64,000 bases of DNA from Hyphodiscus hymeniophilus (GCA_016508695.1 VNKQ01000012.1:372001-436000); one strand, 5' to 3'; counted from the stretch's first letter, positions 44,310 to 56,286 are shown. A program made the numbers and translations. Notes: generated by a model from the letters alone, not told the origin.

Positions 44310-46229
44310 ATGGATTCACAGTTCCCAGCATCTCGAGAAGATTTATACCATGTTCAGATGGACGTCAAGCACGTCCAGGCTGTGCAAATCAATCATGCTG
44401 ATAGACTCATGAGGTTGGAGAAACGCCAGGCTGATGATGCTGCACTCAAATCGGTCTGGGGAACTAGCTCCCCATTCCCGGGTGTGCTGAGTGGCACCCC
44501 TCAGCAAGGTCAGTTTCGGTTGAATACTTCATATATAGCTACATCGCTAATACTTCATGATACTTCAGGCCCTCAGAACCCTTCGACCGATGTCTTCGAT
44601 GATTTCGACGATGAGCAAGGACATAATCTTCTAGGAAGCTTACAATTGGAAACGGACGAAGAACCAGTCAGGCGTGGCGCATCACGGGCAAATAGCGTTA
44701 GATTCGATGTCAGCGCACTTCAAGGTTCAAATTGGGCTCAAGGCTCTCGAAATTCAGGAGATTTCGGACCAGTTCGTCCAAGCAGCGGCTTTGGAAGTCA
44801 CCCTATGACAGAACGGTCCTTATCACATAAATCCGATGGAAGGCACAGCTCGGCAGGTCATTCGGTTCATTCAATGCACTCTGTTCCATCTGGAAGAACT
44901 AGCAGTCTTGGGCTAGACACAAACTTCATCATCAGTGATCAAGCAGATAATTCACCTCTTGATATTCCAGACCCTCCTCCTGGTCTCTTCATTCTAGGTC
45001 CCGTTCCTTCTGTCATTCGGTGTTGGTTGACTACCAACTTCTCACATAATGCATTACTCTACGCGGTTGTTTGTACTGGCTCCCAAAGATCTTTCCTTGA
45101 TTTTTCGCTTTTGAGGCAGCTTGGGCTCGCAGATCAGATGCAGAAGGATTCAGAAGGTCGCCACATCATCAGACTTCCTGTCTACCTGCCAGAGGCCATT
45201 ATCACTCAACCCACATCAAGGTCCAATAGTCCTGCTCCACAACTGCCTGCCCTGACAGCCAATTTCGAGATCGTAGGTCTCAACCAACGTGGCAATTCAG
45301 AGCGAAAGAAGGGCATTCAAGTGTTTCTTGGATGCGATACTCTTCGTGCTCATAACGCGGATGTTCTGTTCTCACAAAATCTCATGACACTTTACGGTGA
45401 TGACCGGAATAAGCTTTCTGTCCCATTTGTCAGACCAGAAGATGAGAACCTGTTCAAAAACCTCTGTACCTCCAACATCCCTCCGGAAAAAACTGAGTTG
45501 AAAGCAACTGCAGCTCCATTCACTCCAACCGAAACAAACCCTCGAGTCGAACCTACCGCTGATGCAGTCAAAGCAGCTTTGGTAGCCAAAGCTGCTCTGG
45601 AAGACCACCCAAAGTCCGCCGTGGATCAACAGCAATCACCATTTACCGGTGCGCCCACCGCAGATATGAATAGTCTCACTCAAGCGTTTGAGGCAAAATC
45701 GAATGGCTATGGCAACGTTTCAGATTCAGAGAAACATCAGACCACAGACGGTAACACATCAGGGCCCGAGACCTATGACGTCGATCCGACTCGTCGAGAG
45801 TCTGTTGGTGGAATATGGGGCTCCTGGCGACAGAGCGCATCGAACGGCAGCGAGAATGGGCGAGACAGCGAATCCTCCAGCGGATATCAAAGACCTACAA
45901 GAGGAGGACGAAACATGAAAGTTCTCAAACCCTCCAAATCGATCTCCGCAACAACGAGTGCGCCGAATCGCTCATCTTCTAGAACGGGAACAGCTTACGA
46001 GCCAGCTCCATCACGATCATCGGGCGAGATGCGGAGGAAGAGCCAGCCTGGAGGGGTGGAAAATGTACCATTACGATGGGAGCCCAAGAGAATGGGTTCA
46101 GGAGCTGAGGAACCGAAGGCTCCCAAGACCATTGCAAGTATTCCGCGCTCATCGAATCCGGTGGGTGGCGCCTCTGCATTTGCGTGGATGAACAGCAATA
46201 AGCCGAAGACCTCTGCTGCTGCAGAATAG
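44310..46229 (+). CDS. Ascomycete protein with retropepsin-like domain, catalytic Asp replaced by Cys
   Basis: This is a 619-residue, mostly low-complexity protein; the model is join(44310..44508,44569..46229). Residues 1-60 form a coiled coil (VQMDVKHVQAVQINHADRLMR). Residues about 205-350 look folded: FILGPVPSVIRCWLTTNFS, then YAVVCTGSQRSFLDFSLLRQ and, at about 318-330, FLGCDTLRAHNADVLFSQN. The arrangement (a V-x-TGS-x-x-S/T-F-L loop, then I-x-LGxDxLxxHxAxxxF) follows retropepsin-like proteases such as Ddi1, but the catalytic Asp of D-[TS]-G is Cys235. The C-terminal 250 residues are Ser/Asn/Pro-rich and end AWMNSNKPKTSAAAE. The 60-nt intron is stop-free and a multiple of three. Fold assignment is my inference, and function is unknown. 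Confidence 0.6.
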   Translation: MDSQFPASREDLYHVQMDVKHVQAVQINHADRLMRLEKRQADDAALKSVWGTSSPFPGVLSGTPQQGQFRLNTSYIATSLILHDTSGPQNPSTDVFDDFDDEQGHNLLGSLQLETDEEPVRRGASRANSVRFDVSALQGSNWAQGSRNSGDFGPVRPSSGFGSHPMTERSLSHKSDGRHSSAGHSVHSMHSVPSGRTSSLGLDTNFIISDQADNSPLDIPDPPPGLFILGPVPSVIRCWLTTNFSHNALLYAVVCTGSQRSFLDFSLLRQLGLADQMQKDSEGRHIIRLPVYLPEAIITQPTSRSNSPAPQLPALTANFEIVGLNQRGNSERKKGIQVFLGCDTLRAHNADVLFSQNLMTLYGDDRNKLSVPFVRPEDENLFKNLCTSNIPPEKTELKATAAPFTPTETNPRVEPTADAVKAALVAKAALEDHPKSAVDQQQSPFTGAPTADMNSLTQAFEAKSNGYGNVSDSEKHQTTDGNTSGPETYDVDPTRRESVGGIWGSWRQSASNGSENGRDSESSSGYQRPTRGGRNMKVLKPSKSISATTSAPNRSSSRTGTAYEPAPSRSSGEMRRKSQPGGVENVPLRWEPKRMGSGAEEPKAPKTIASIPRSSNPVGGASAFAWMNSNKPKTSAAAE

Positions 46230-46813
46230 GCTTGTAGGATTTGGTTTCGAGGAAGCGAGCAGCGCAAGCTGCCTTTGGGGAGTGGTCTCACTCGAAGGTC
46301 CTGTAGGTTAGCTGTCTCCCTACACCATCTCCATACAAATGAATTAAAAACCATCCAAATCAGCCTTGGTGTGAGATTTCCATTACCCAGGGGTTTCATG
46401 ACGACGAACATTGTCGAATATTGCACCAACTTATTATCAACTGCACAGTGACCGATTGTAGGCCAGACTCACTTTTTCTCGACCTGTATAGAGACGAAGG
46501 CACGAAGGCACCTTCATCTGCATCTAAGCATTGATCAGTATAGTCCGTGATATAAAATCCCCATCAAATGAACTTGCTGCCCTGCCGGTTGGAGGAAACG
46601 TTTTAATTGCAGAAGAGCGAGAATTATCTCACCGCTTAGGGTGCAATGCTCTAAGTATGATAATACTGTTCGAAATGCCCGTGCCATGCCAATATGTGGT
46701 GGCGTGCCAATAGTGAATTTATATACACCCAGCGACAAAATAGCCGGGCGTCTCAGCCTTGTGGTTACTTCTTTCTGGACCTTCATTTGCATTATGCCAC
46801 TATACTGCATACC
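46230..46813. other. Intergenic region / tti1 promoter
   Basis: 584 bp lie between two plus-strand genes. No gene is seen. Confidence 0.4.
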
Positions 46814-49800
46814 ATGGAAACAGAGGTTCGCTCTGCGAGAAATGAACTCTTCCAAGAAGTATACGATCTCTGTTCTGCACAGTATATCTTCTAACAAAGG
46901 AACAGCTCAAGCCTCGCTGCGTCGAGCTCAGCCAGCTCGCCCTCAGAGGCGATGGCAGCTCTACCAACTCAAAAGCCCTGACGAAATCCACGAATCTCCT
47001 CCTCGATCTACTGCAACAAAAGTGCCAAAGAACCGACGGCATATTCGACGAGAAGTTGGCAGACTATGTCTTCTTCCCCTTATCCCAAATCCTCCGAAAG
47101 AAACAAAAATACACAGACAATCTTTCAGAGTTGACTATTAAATGTCTGAGAATATTGCTAGAATATGGATGGAGGAACACAATAGCGCTGGATCTCGCAA
47201 AACAACTGCTCATTTTGCTCACATTTGCAGCCGGCGGCGTCCCTGGACAAGAACCTACAGAAGCACCAGAGGAACTGGCAATTGAGGCGTACGGTTCATT
47301 AGCAGCTTTATTCAGAGACCTGGGAAGGACCCCAGGAGGTGCTGCATCATTGGTCGAGACCGGAACGGTACCAGCCCTGGGACATTGTGTTACGGTCATA
47401 CTGGATGGTGTCACAGAAGGGCCTTCTCCAGAAGCACAGCTTCCCGCATTTCATGCTCTAGACGCGTTATGGCACTGTATCAAGGATCAGGAAGCTTTAG
47501 CAACTTTTCTTCCTGGAACCATCTCTGGGCTCACAAAGTCTCTCATGCCCAGCACGGCGAACCGGAGATCTCGCAAATCCATTACCACTGCTTTGGAAGT
47601 CCTTGAGTATGTCCTGGTCTCAACCTTGAGCGATTTGAGGACAAGAAATCTAAGAAGCAGTGATATTTTGCCCAGCAGTGCGCCTGCAAGCAAGGCGAAC
47701 GAGACGATTCTCACGAAGTCGTGGCTTAAGGCAACTGCTGCTCAAATTAAGCTTGCACTAGCCAATGTTGTAAAGCTTCGCAGCCATGAATCTGCAGAAG
47801 TCCGTCAAACTCTCAACAAACTCTGTCTGACTATCTTGGATGAGTGCCATGATACATTAGCTGAATCAGCTTCCGTACTTGTGGAAACATGCATGACCCT
47901 GTTTGGAGCCGATACTGAAGGTTTCAATACTCGAACGACGCTTACGGACCTTGCTATTATTCACAATGATTTGAGCGTTTTGATCCAGAGCACAGTGTAC
48001 AATTGGGTGACTAGCTTACCTCGTGTCATGCAGTCAAATGACGAGACTGCCAAAGATACTGCTCTTAGTCGACTATCAAAAGCTCATGAATTCTTGGTGG
48101 GCATGAACGTAGAGTCTTCAGTACTAGAAGACACACTGAGTAAATCCCTTAGAGACAGTGTCACAGTCATGCAAGACTTGTCACCAAAGCCAAAAGGCTT
48201 GGAAGAAGCCGATTTTGCTTTTGACAGCCAGTCTTCATTGACCTTGACTTCAGATAATGCTCTTACTGCCAATTTCAAGCCTGTCATCATGTTCCAAGAA
48301 AGCCAAAAGAAGACTCGAAGTCGACTGCTGGACTTGTTAGGAAACTTTGGCACAGAACAATCGCAGCTGCGCATGGCCAGCGAGATGCTAGAGTATGCTC
48401 GCAACGCATCTGGACCTAGCCTCCTCTCTGCGTATTGGCTCTCTTCCAAGCTCGTACAATTCGCAGGATCCAAAAACCAAGATCTCGACGAGTTCTTTTT
48501 CTCAGCTCTCACCGCATCTGACGAGCTCGATTCGGTTACTCAAGAATTGTTCTCCTACTCTCAATCTATCCTCTCCACCCCAGGTGAAGGAATCTACGAC
48601 TGGCGCCTCCAGGCTATCGCCTTAGAAGTGGTGGCTACCACCGCCCAACGGCGCAAGAAAGAATTCCGTACGGAGCTGGTGGATACACTCTACCCTGTAG
48701 CACAGCTTCTCGGATCTTCAAACCACAGACTGAGGGAGCACGCCATCGTCTGTCTTAATATTATGTCCTCATACTGTGGATACACCAACGCAAGCGCCTT
48801 GATCGTCGATAATGTGGATTACATGGTGAATGCCATCTCGCTCCGACTCAACACATTCGACATCTCGCCTCAAGCACCACAAGTCTTGATCATGATGATC
48901 CGACTAACAGGGCCCACTCTGCTGTTATATCTAGACGATGTAGTAGACAGTATCTTCGCTGCACTAGACAACTTTCACGGGTACCAAAAGCTCGTCGAAG
49001 TTCTCTTTGCAGTCCTAGGAGAAATCGTCGATGCTGGTTCAAAATCAGGCCAACTACAAATCACCGACATACCTAACATCAACCATCGCAAAATTGCCCA
49101 GCCACTCCCTACAATCGAAGATCTCATCACCACCATGAAAAAAAAGATCAGACCCGCCTCACCCCTACCCCACGAGCCCGTCCCCCAACAACCCTGGAGA
49201 ACAGCCCAATCGCTCCTCGATGAAGCTTCTGCAGGCCCCGAAAACGAAGAATCAACTTCTCAAGAAGAGCAAAGCACCGAGATTGCCAAACCACCCCCCA
49301 CGAAGACCTACAAAATGCTGCAATCAATCTCCCGCCTCAGCCAACATTATCTGACTTCCTCCTCACCCATGTTACGCTCAAAACTTCTCTCCCTAATCAC
49401 CACATCCAGCCTCGCATTGCGGGATAACGAAGACCAGTTCCTTCCCTTGATAAATGACATCTGGCCCGTCGTTATCAAAAGACTGTACGATGAGGAACCC
49501 TTCGTTGTCATTGCAGCCGCTGAGGCTATTTCAGAAATCTGTAGAGGGGGCGGGGATTTTCTGGGGACGAGAATCCAGAGTGAGTGGAGTGATTTGATGA
49601 AGATGGCGCGGCGGGCGAGGGGGAACGAGAAGAAAGGATCTGGTGGCCGGGGGTTTATGCCCAGACGAGCAAGGTTTGGGAAGCGGTTGTGAGGTTGCTC
49701 GTTACGGTTTTGGAGTATGTGAGGATTCGGGATGAGATGTTTGATGAGGTATTGGACTTATTAGAGGAGCTGGCGGTAGAGAGGAATGATGTTAGGAAGG

Positions 49801-49922
49801 CGTTGGAGGTGGTTAATGCCGACGCAGTTTGGCTGGTGCTGTTAAGGAAGGGAAAGCTGGGGAGGATGAGGAACACGCCGATTATGGATGGGTATAAATT
49901 TGTCGACGTGGCAACGTATTAG
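46814..49922 (+). CDS. tti1: Tti1, TTT complex subunit (one apparent frameshift)
   Basis: Tti1 is a HEAT-repeat partner of Tel2 and Tti2 that stabilises PIKK kinases (TOR, ATM, ATR). The model is join(46814..46858,46906..49922) with a frame change near 49650; the length is about 1020 residues. Exon 1 gives METEVRSARNELFQE, joined to LKPRCVELSQLALRG by a 47-nt intron. Helical repeats continue to the end (for example LFSYSQSILSTPGEGIYDW). At about 49648-49654, within CCGGGGG, the open frame leaves the conserved path; one extra G would read GVYAQTSKVWEAVVRLLVT. The final 77 codons (49689-49922) then form the usual C-terminus (ALEVVNADAVWLVL). Everything else is intact, so a base-call error or recent mutation is likely. 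Confidence 0.82.
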
Positions 49923-50280
49923 CATGAGTGTATTGGTGAGTGTGGAAGCTACCATGATGTCTTTTTTGCAACCAAGGTTTCGTGGAGGAAGGCTTGAGCA
50001 TCTCATGTAGATCATAGAATGAGAGGAACGAGTTTATTGCTACAAACATTTTTTGCGTGACCACAAAATGAGTTGAGAAAGAGACAGACTCATGCAAGTC
50101 TACGTACGAACCCAGGTCTAGCAGAGTGGCGAGTCGAATACAGATAAAGCAGCGGAAAAGACAGTCCAACAAAAATAGCCGAGCTTTCCACCATCAATGA
50201 CAGTGTTTAACGAACATCCAAGCCCGCCTGACCTCAAACAAGGAGCGACCAGAGCCATAGAGGATGTCTGCGTGGTGCAA
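49923..50280. other. Convergent intergenic region
   Basis: 358 bp form the 3' flank of tti1 (+) and eIF5 (-). Nothing else is seen. Confidence 0.4.
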
Positions 50281-51612
50281 TTACTCGGAATCGTCATCGC
50301 TCTCAGCCTCTTCGAGCCATTTGAGGAACGTCTCGGCAGACTTACGGACCTTTTTGCTTGTAGGGAGGTCGATATATTTTTTGCTGGCACGGGTCCCCCA
50401 TTTCGTGATGACTTCTTCACTTAGGATGTCGTCGTTGTAGAGAAGCATCAAGACCTTAGATGTCAAGTTGTAGATGTCAGGATTCTCCTTGCCGCGAAGT
50501 CCGATGAATCGTTCAACACCTCCGAGGAGGGCCTTTTCGTGTTTGTCGGAAGTGACCATCTATGGCAAGTTAGTGATGTGGTTTGAGAAGCGAACAAGAA
50601 TCTGACTTACGTTCTTCAACATGGATGCACGCGAAGGGATTTGTTTGACAATGTCATCGTCAAAAATGGTCTGAACCAGGACGAGGAGGGTGCGATGCTT
50701 AGACTCAATGCCGAGTTCCTTAGCCTTGAGGTAGATCTGCACGTCCTCGACGTTACTAACCCCACCCTTTTCCTTAGCTTCCTCGTCGATCCAGGTACCT
50801 AAGAGATCGTAGTTGGAGTTGGCTCCCCCTTCTCCATCCTCATCATCTTCGTCACCACCAAGAACGAGCTTCTGCTTAAGGTCATCAGGGAGCTGCTGCT
50901 GACGAGCCTTGACTGCTTCAGCAGACATGTCGACGGTCCACTCATCATCCTTGACTTCAATTGGCGCAGCATCGATCTCTTGGGCTTCGGCCTTGATGCG
51001 ACGGGTCATCTCGTCATCGCTGCCTGCCTCGATAGCCACATCACCATGTCCGTTGGAGCCATTCTCGGAGTTCTCATCTCCTCCGCTACCATTTCCATTC
51101 TCGTCTGCATCTCCGTTTGCGCTCTGCTTGGCCTTGCGCGCAGCTTTCTTCTCGGACTTGTCCTTCTTGCCTTTCTTCGGTTGGTTCTTGAGTATAAAAC
51201 CGCTAAGCTTGAGACGGAGATCGACATTGGAACGTTGACCGCAAGCCTTACAATCTAGCAGAATGTTACCATCCTTGATGACCACATCGGTCTCTGGGTT
51301 CTTGCACTTCTTGCAGAGCACAAACTTGTTGATGAAGCCATCGAGGTAGTCTTGAAGCTTGGAGGCCTCGTGGGCACCGTTGATGATCCAACGATCGTCG
51401 GCAGGGTTGGTGTTGGTCTGCGCACCTAGTTCGAAGCCAAAGTACTTGATGACATATGCGCCGGGACGAGCGAGGGAGGAGGCAACGCTGCTAAGGTTGA
51501 CAATGACAGTCTTGATACCGTTGCCTTTGCCTTCAATCTTGGACTGCAGACGCTCCATCTTGTATCGGTAGAAGGGGTCCTTGACATCGCTGCGAATGTT
51601 GACGGTAGCCAT
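50281..51612 (-). CDS. tif5: Translation initiation factor eIF5
   Basis: eIF5 is the GTPase-activating factor for eIF2 in start-codon selection. The model is complement(join(50281..50559,50611..51612)), 426 residues. The N-terminus (IRSDVKDPFYRYKMERLQ) carries the catalytic Arg16, equivalent to Arg15 of yeast and human. A C4 zinc-binding domain has CKKCKNPETDVV and CKACGQRS. A charged Lys/Asp/Gly-rich linker follows. The C-terminal W2/HEAT domain (from LLGTWIDEEAKEKGG to FLKWLEEAESDDDSE) binds eIF2-beta and eIF1. The single intron (GTAAGT to CCATAG) joins ASMLKN to MVTSDKHEK. The length is typical. Confidence 0.95.
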
Positions 51613-52509
51613 GGTTGCAGTGTTATTCGAGGAATCTGTATGGTTTCTTGGTGTTGGGAGAAGGATACGACCGCTATGCGACCGGATGATGCGACATAGA
51701 ATGCAAATGTAGAGTTGGGGAGCAAAGCACTGGAGAAGATATGATAATCGTGGGTTGTTCGTTAACGTGACATTCGTAGACTTGGTGTATTAGCCGTTGG
51801 AGGAGAAATAAGGGCTACAAGGCTTCCGCGGTATGCGAAATGGTTGCAGCTCGAGAGGCGGCTGGTGTCTGAGGTCGTTGGCGTTGGGTTTGAGATACAT
51901 ATAACGCAGATGTATCACTGAACGTGCTGTATGGATTTGGTTAAGGAGTTGTGGTGGGAGGGAATGGCTTCCTGCGCTAGAAGGGGCGTCGTCGATTGAT
52001 GACTGTGGCCACTGGGCGAGGGCAACGCGGTCTCTGTGGGAGCAGGGTGATCCGGACTGAGTCGCAGAGTATATGGATTTATGATGAGCCAACGATGGTG
52101 TTGTGCGGAGTGGGATTTGGGGTTGGGTGGTTGTGATTGCGTTGTCTTGATGGAAGACTTTGTTGTTTGTGGTGAAATCGGCTCGTAAGAGAAATAGATT
52201 TCGAATCGACTTATTTTAGCGTCTTTCGGCTAACGGACTCACTGAGATTACCTCCGTAATCACAGAACCCCTCTTTTCACCAGTCTCGTCCCACTTCCAT
52301 ACATTGCTTCTAAAGCAAATTGTCTGCAAATAACCTCAAAAGTTGTGACTGTCTCGGACATTCCTTGCTTCAAGGCTGTATGTACTGACTTCGTGGGGCT
52401 GAGAACCCAGTCACGTCAACAAAGACTTGGTGTCGCTGTCCGTGTTGCAGAGCGGGGTTTGGGTAGAAGTCAGCTCACACGTGACCGCCTCAAGTGGTTC
52501 TTTTCTGGC
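51613..52509. promoter_or_regulatory. Divergent promoter eIF5 / thi6
   Basis: 897 bp lie between divergent starts. A perfect 6-bp stem hairpin (GATTAC-CTCC-GTAATC) sits near 52246-52261 in the thi6 leader. A 100-codon frame at 51790-52092 has no motif. Confidence 0.45.
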
Positions 52510-54168
52510 ATGATGGGCACTGTCGATTACTCTCTTTATCTGGTCACAGACTCTACTCCTACAATTTTGGGAGAACGAGACCTGGTGGAAGTCGTGGAAG
52601 CTGCTTTGGCTGGGGGAGTGACTGTGGTCCAGTACCGAGACAAAGTCAGTGACACTGCAGTTCTTGTCTCCACTGCTCGAAAGTTGCATACTGTGACTCA
52701 AAAGCACAATGTACCTCTTCTTATTAATGACCGAATTGATGTTGCTTTAGCAGTCGGTTGCGAAGGCGTACATATCGGACAAGACGATCTCGGTATGTAT
52801 CCACGGTCACTTGTTTGCTGCATTCTAACCTCCACCAGATCTCCTTACCGCCAGAAGACTCCTCGGTAACAAAGCTGTGATTGGTGTAACTGTTTCTACA
52901 ATAGAGGAGGCCCTAAAAGCGTGCAAGGATGGGGCAAATTATCTCGGCATTGGAACCGTGTTTGGTACTGCAACGTAAGTTCTTTCTCCCATAGAAGCAT
53001 TTTTCTAATGGTCTGCAGCAAAACAAACACCAAGCACATCATTGGGACAGCTGGTACCAAGGAAATACTGAAGGCTATTGCGACAGAGGGGCGTGATGTA
53101 CGAACAGTCTGCATCGGAGGCATAAATTCTTCGACTGTACAGCGAGTCTTGTATCAAGCATCCGATCGCAAGAAGAAGCTAGACGGAGTTGCAATCGTCA
53201 GTGCAATCATTGCTGCCAACGACCCAAAGAAAGCTGCCGAAGAGCTATTACACCTCGTCAAAACCCCTCCATCGTTTGCGGCTGAAGCCTTAGCCAGTAC
53301 TCAGAAGCCACAAGACGTAGCTGGCCTCATTCGAGGTGTTCCCGCAATAATCACAGCTGTTGGTGAGAAGACACCCCTTTCCCACAACATGACGAATCTG
53401 GTCGTCCAAAACTTCGCCGCAAACGTGGCATTATCTGTTGGCGGATCTCCGATCATGGCGAACTACGGCGAAGAAGCAGCGGATCTCAGCAAGCTTGGAG
53501 GAGCCCTTGTCATCAATATGGGAAGCGTAACACCCGATGGTGTGCGCAATCATCTTCAAGCACTGCAAGCATACAATTTAGCTGGAGGACCTGTCGTTTT
53601 TGATCCGGTTGGTGGTGGGGCGACTTCCATACGAAGATCTGCCATCAGAACATTGATGGCGGCAGGATATTTTGATGTCATAAAAGGCAACGAAGGCGAG
53701 ATCAAGACAGTATACGGAATGGTCGTACAACAGAGAGGAGTGGATAGTGGTGCCAGTACTTCCACTGACTTTGACAAAGCAACATTGGTTCGTGATTTGG
53801 CGGCACGCGAACGAAATATTGTGGTCATGACAGGTGCTACGGATTTTGTCAGTGACGGCGATCGTACATATGCTGTCTCCAACGGCCATGAGCTCCTCGG
53901 ACGAATCACCGGCAGCGGGTGCGTGTTGGGAACAACAATTTCTCTGATGCTAGCTGTTAGCCGAGGAGACAAACTTCTCGCCGCCATCGCAGGCCTGCTT
54001 CATTACGAGATTGCTGCAGAGATTGCTGCTGCTCGTGAAGACGTCAAGGGGCCCGGTACATTTGTTCCAGCACTGATTGATGAGCTGTACAACATACAAA
54101 AAGCTGCGAGCTCTGGAAATGTTGGATGGCTGGAAAGAGCAAAAGTCGAGGCAGTTGACATCCAGTGA
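52510..54168 (+). CDS. thi6: Bifunctional thiamine-phosphate synthase / hydroxyethylthiazole kinase
   Basis: This bifunctional enzyme joins HMP-PP and HET-P to thiamine phosphate and phosphorylates hydroxyethylthiazole. The model is join(52510..52792,52839..52974,53019..54168), 522 residues. The N-terminal TenI/ThiE half has YSLYLVTDSTP, GGVTVVQYRDK, NVPLLINDRIDVALAVG, GVHIGQDDLD and GIGTVFGTATK. The C-terminal ThiM half has PLSHNMTNLVVQNFAANV, GSPIMANYGEEA, FDPVGGGATSIRR, IKGNEGEIKTV and GRITGSGCVLGT with the catalytic Cys. ATG codons at 52510 and 52513 are both usable. Introns are 44 and 46 nt. Domain order matches fungal Thi6. Confidence 0.95.
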
Positions 54169-55671
54169 AGTTCCGAGGCGGGCAGATCACCTCGGCCTTG
54201 ATGCAAGTTGCAATAAATTTCAAGCTCCACATCTCCGAACAAAGAGCGACAAGTGTCTGCATATGGAAGAGTTTTGGCACGTGTAATCGTACACTGTTAA
54301 AAATTACCTTACCTGAACAACCAATTCTTTCTCAGAAATACTTCCATTCTTTGGGGAGCTCTGTTCGGACGACGATTCAAGAAGTATGTCAGTTTGACCT
54401 CTACTGTTTACCTACCTACGTCTGAGCTTGACTGTCGCCCCTGCACTGCATTGCAAGTCACGTGATCTAGACATTATGCTTGGATTCGATGGAATGGCAT
54501 CAGTCACCCAGGACAGTTGCTTACTGGAACATATTGTTTCATCATCCGAATCATGGCATAGAGAAGTATTTATGCCAAATCCGATCGTATCCAGCATCCC
54601 ACGCTCGTGTTTGAGAATTTCCCAAATAATAGGGGCTTCGATACTCGGGTGGATACGGATTCGGTCCGGCTTGTCGCGGTGGGCCGCAGGTCTCCACCTA
54701 CCATCCACGCCTTGTCCGTTTGAGCCTCGCCAAGACCTGAAAACCTTGACGGCGGACCCACGTGTTGGGATGAGGCTACGATAGGAGGGACCTTTGATGC
54801 TCTGTACCATAATAATGTCCATGACCACTTTACATTACTCGTGTCTGCACAGATGGAGTGGATATACATTCCTACTGTCTCACACATACAGGTCCTTGCA
54901 AACGTTCAGTCGACAATAGTTTCCTCCTGTCTGTCTATCAATGTGCATTTCTGCAATCCCCCTTTTCTTCTCACTTGGGCAAGCCGGAAGGAAGCGGCTC
55001 ATTTCAGCCTCCTGCGCCATGTCTTGCAGATTTTGACGTCGTCCACTTAAGGCTGGCAGGTACTTACTGTACAAGTTCCGAAGGGAGTAGGGGAGATAAG
55101 GTACGGGTGGATCCCGAAACCCTGGAAGCGAGAAAAAGTAGGAAAAAGTAAGAAAAAGTCACGACAGAAGAAATGTTTGGGTGAGACGCAATGTCCGTGA
55201 ACACCCGATCGTCTCTACTCGTGAGTCGTGCTCAATGCTCTCCCTCCCTTCACTTTGGTGGGTGGGGGTCGCTATTTATATGGATCTTGAAGCTATTCGG
55301 ACTCGAATTGGCCAATCGATGACTTCGTTCCCACCGTTCAATGGAGCAACCACCTTCGGGCCCATACAAGCTCAACGACGATGTCTCCAAGCAGGAAAGC
55401 TTCCAGATCACAGACCACAAGGTGCAAAGTGCTTTTCTGGTCCTCATTTGATCTCATTTGAGCACCAACCGACTCGGAAGCGAGGAAAACTCTTTCACGT
55501 TCCTGTCTTCTGTCCTCAGTCCCTTCCTCTCCTTCTTTCGAACTTCCCATAGGACTGCATTTCTGATCCACTCTCTACATCTCTCTCTACCTCTCTCTAC
55601 CTCTCCTCTTTCGATACTCCAGATCTCTCCATCTTTCCACACATCTCCCCTCACACACACATCATATCACA
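54169..55671. other. Intergenic region and atp9 promoter
   Basis: 1.5 kb is without a convincing gene. A purine-rich tandem (GTAGGAAAAAGTAAGAAAAA) lies near 55138-55157. A strong CT-rich leader (CTCTCTCTACC repeats, 55570-55660) precedes atp9, typical of highly expressed fungal genes. Confidence 0.5.
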
Positions 55672-56286
55672 ATGGCAGCACGAATGGTAGCACCAAAGAT
55701 GGCCTCCCTCATGGCCCAAACCTCGGCCAAGGTCGCCCGCCCTGTTCTCCGAACAAACATCAAGACTCAGGTCTCTCAACGTACCTTCTCTGGTAAGCTC
55801 ACCCGCTCTCGTGTCAGCCCTCTATACGACGCACTTCATATCTTCATCTATTTGATCAATCTGGTCAATTGGCTCTCCAAATCACACATTCCCCATGTGC
55901 CAGCATGCTTGAAACCTACTAACATTATTCTCTCAGGCATGACCCAGACTGCCACCCGCAAGGCCTCTCCCTTCCAAGCTGCCAAACGCACCCAAGTCTC
56001 CCAAATCCTCAAGGCCACTCAAGCCCGCCAAACACGACCCTACTCCTCCGAAATCGCCGACGCCATGGTCCAAGTCTCCCAGAACATGGGTATGGGCTCG
56101 GCAGCCATCGGTCTCGGTGGTGCTGGTATCGGAATCGGCATGGTCTTCGGTGCTCTTATCCTGGCCGTCGCCCGCAACCCCAGCATGCGTGGACAGCTGT
56201 TCTCCTACGCCATTTTGGGATTCGCCTTCGTTGAGGCTATCGGTCTCTTCGATTTGATGGTTGCTATGATGTGCAAGTACGTGTAA
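55672..56286 (+). CDS. atp9: ATP synthase subunit 9 (nuclear-encoded proteolipid c)
   Basis: This is the proteolipid c-ring subunit of mitochondrial F1Fo ATP synthase. The model is join(55672..55792,55937..56286), 156 residues. A long basic presequence (MAARMVAPKMASLMAQTSA, and after the intron MTQTATRKASPFQAAKR) ends near RQTRPYSSE. The mature part of about 75 residues has two helices, AAIGLGGAGIGIGMVFGALI and AILGFAFVEAIGLFDLMVA, with the proton-binding Glu in FVEAIG and the RNPS loop. This nuclear location with a bulky import sequence is characteristic of filamentous ascomycetes. The 144-nt intron lies within the presequence. Confidence 0.97.
   Translation: MAARMVAPKMASLMAQTSAKVARPVLRTNIKTQVSQRTFSGKLTRSRVSPLYDALHIFIYLINLVNWLSKSHIPHVPACLKPTNIILSGMTQTATRKASPFQAAKRTQVSQILKATQARQTRPYSSEIADAMVQVSQNMGMGSAAIGLGGAGIGIGMVFGALILAVARNPSMRGQLFSYAILGFAFVEAIGLFDLMVAMMCKYV

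Noticed and set aside
52230..52300. CTGAGATTACC in the thi6 leader, reminiscent of a TPP riboswitch core
   Set aside because: The second conserved half (CTTGATCTGG-type helix and AATACCAGCG-type loop) is missing, and the motif is explained by a simple GATTAC/GTAATC hairpin.
54412..54828. 138-codon minus-strand frame downstream of thi6
   Set aside because: No domain, no convincing start, and opposite frames are equally open.
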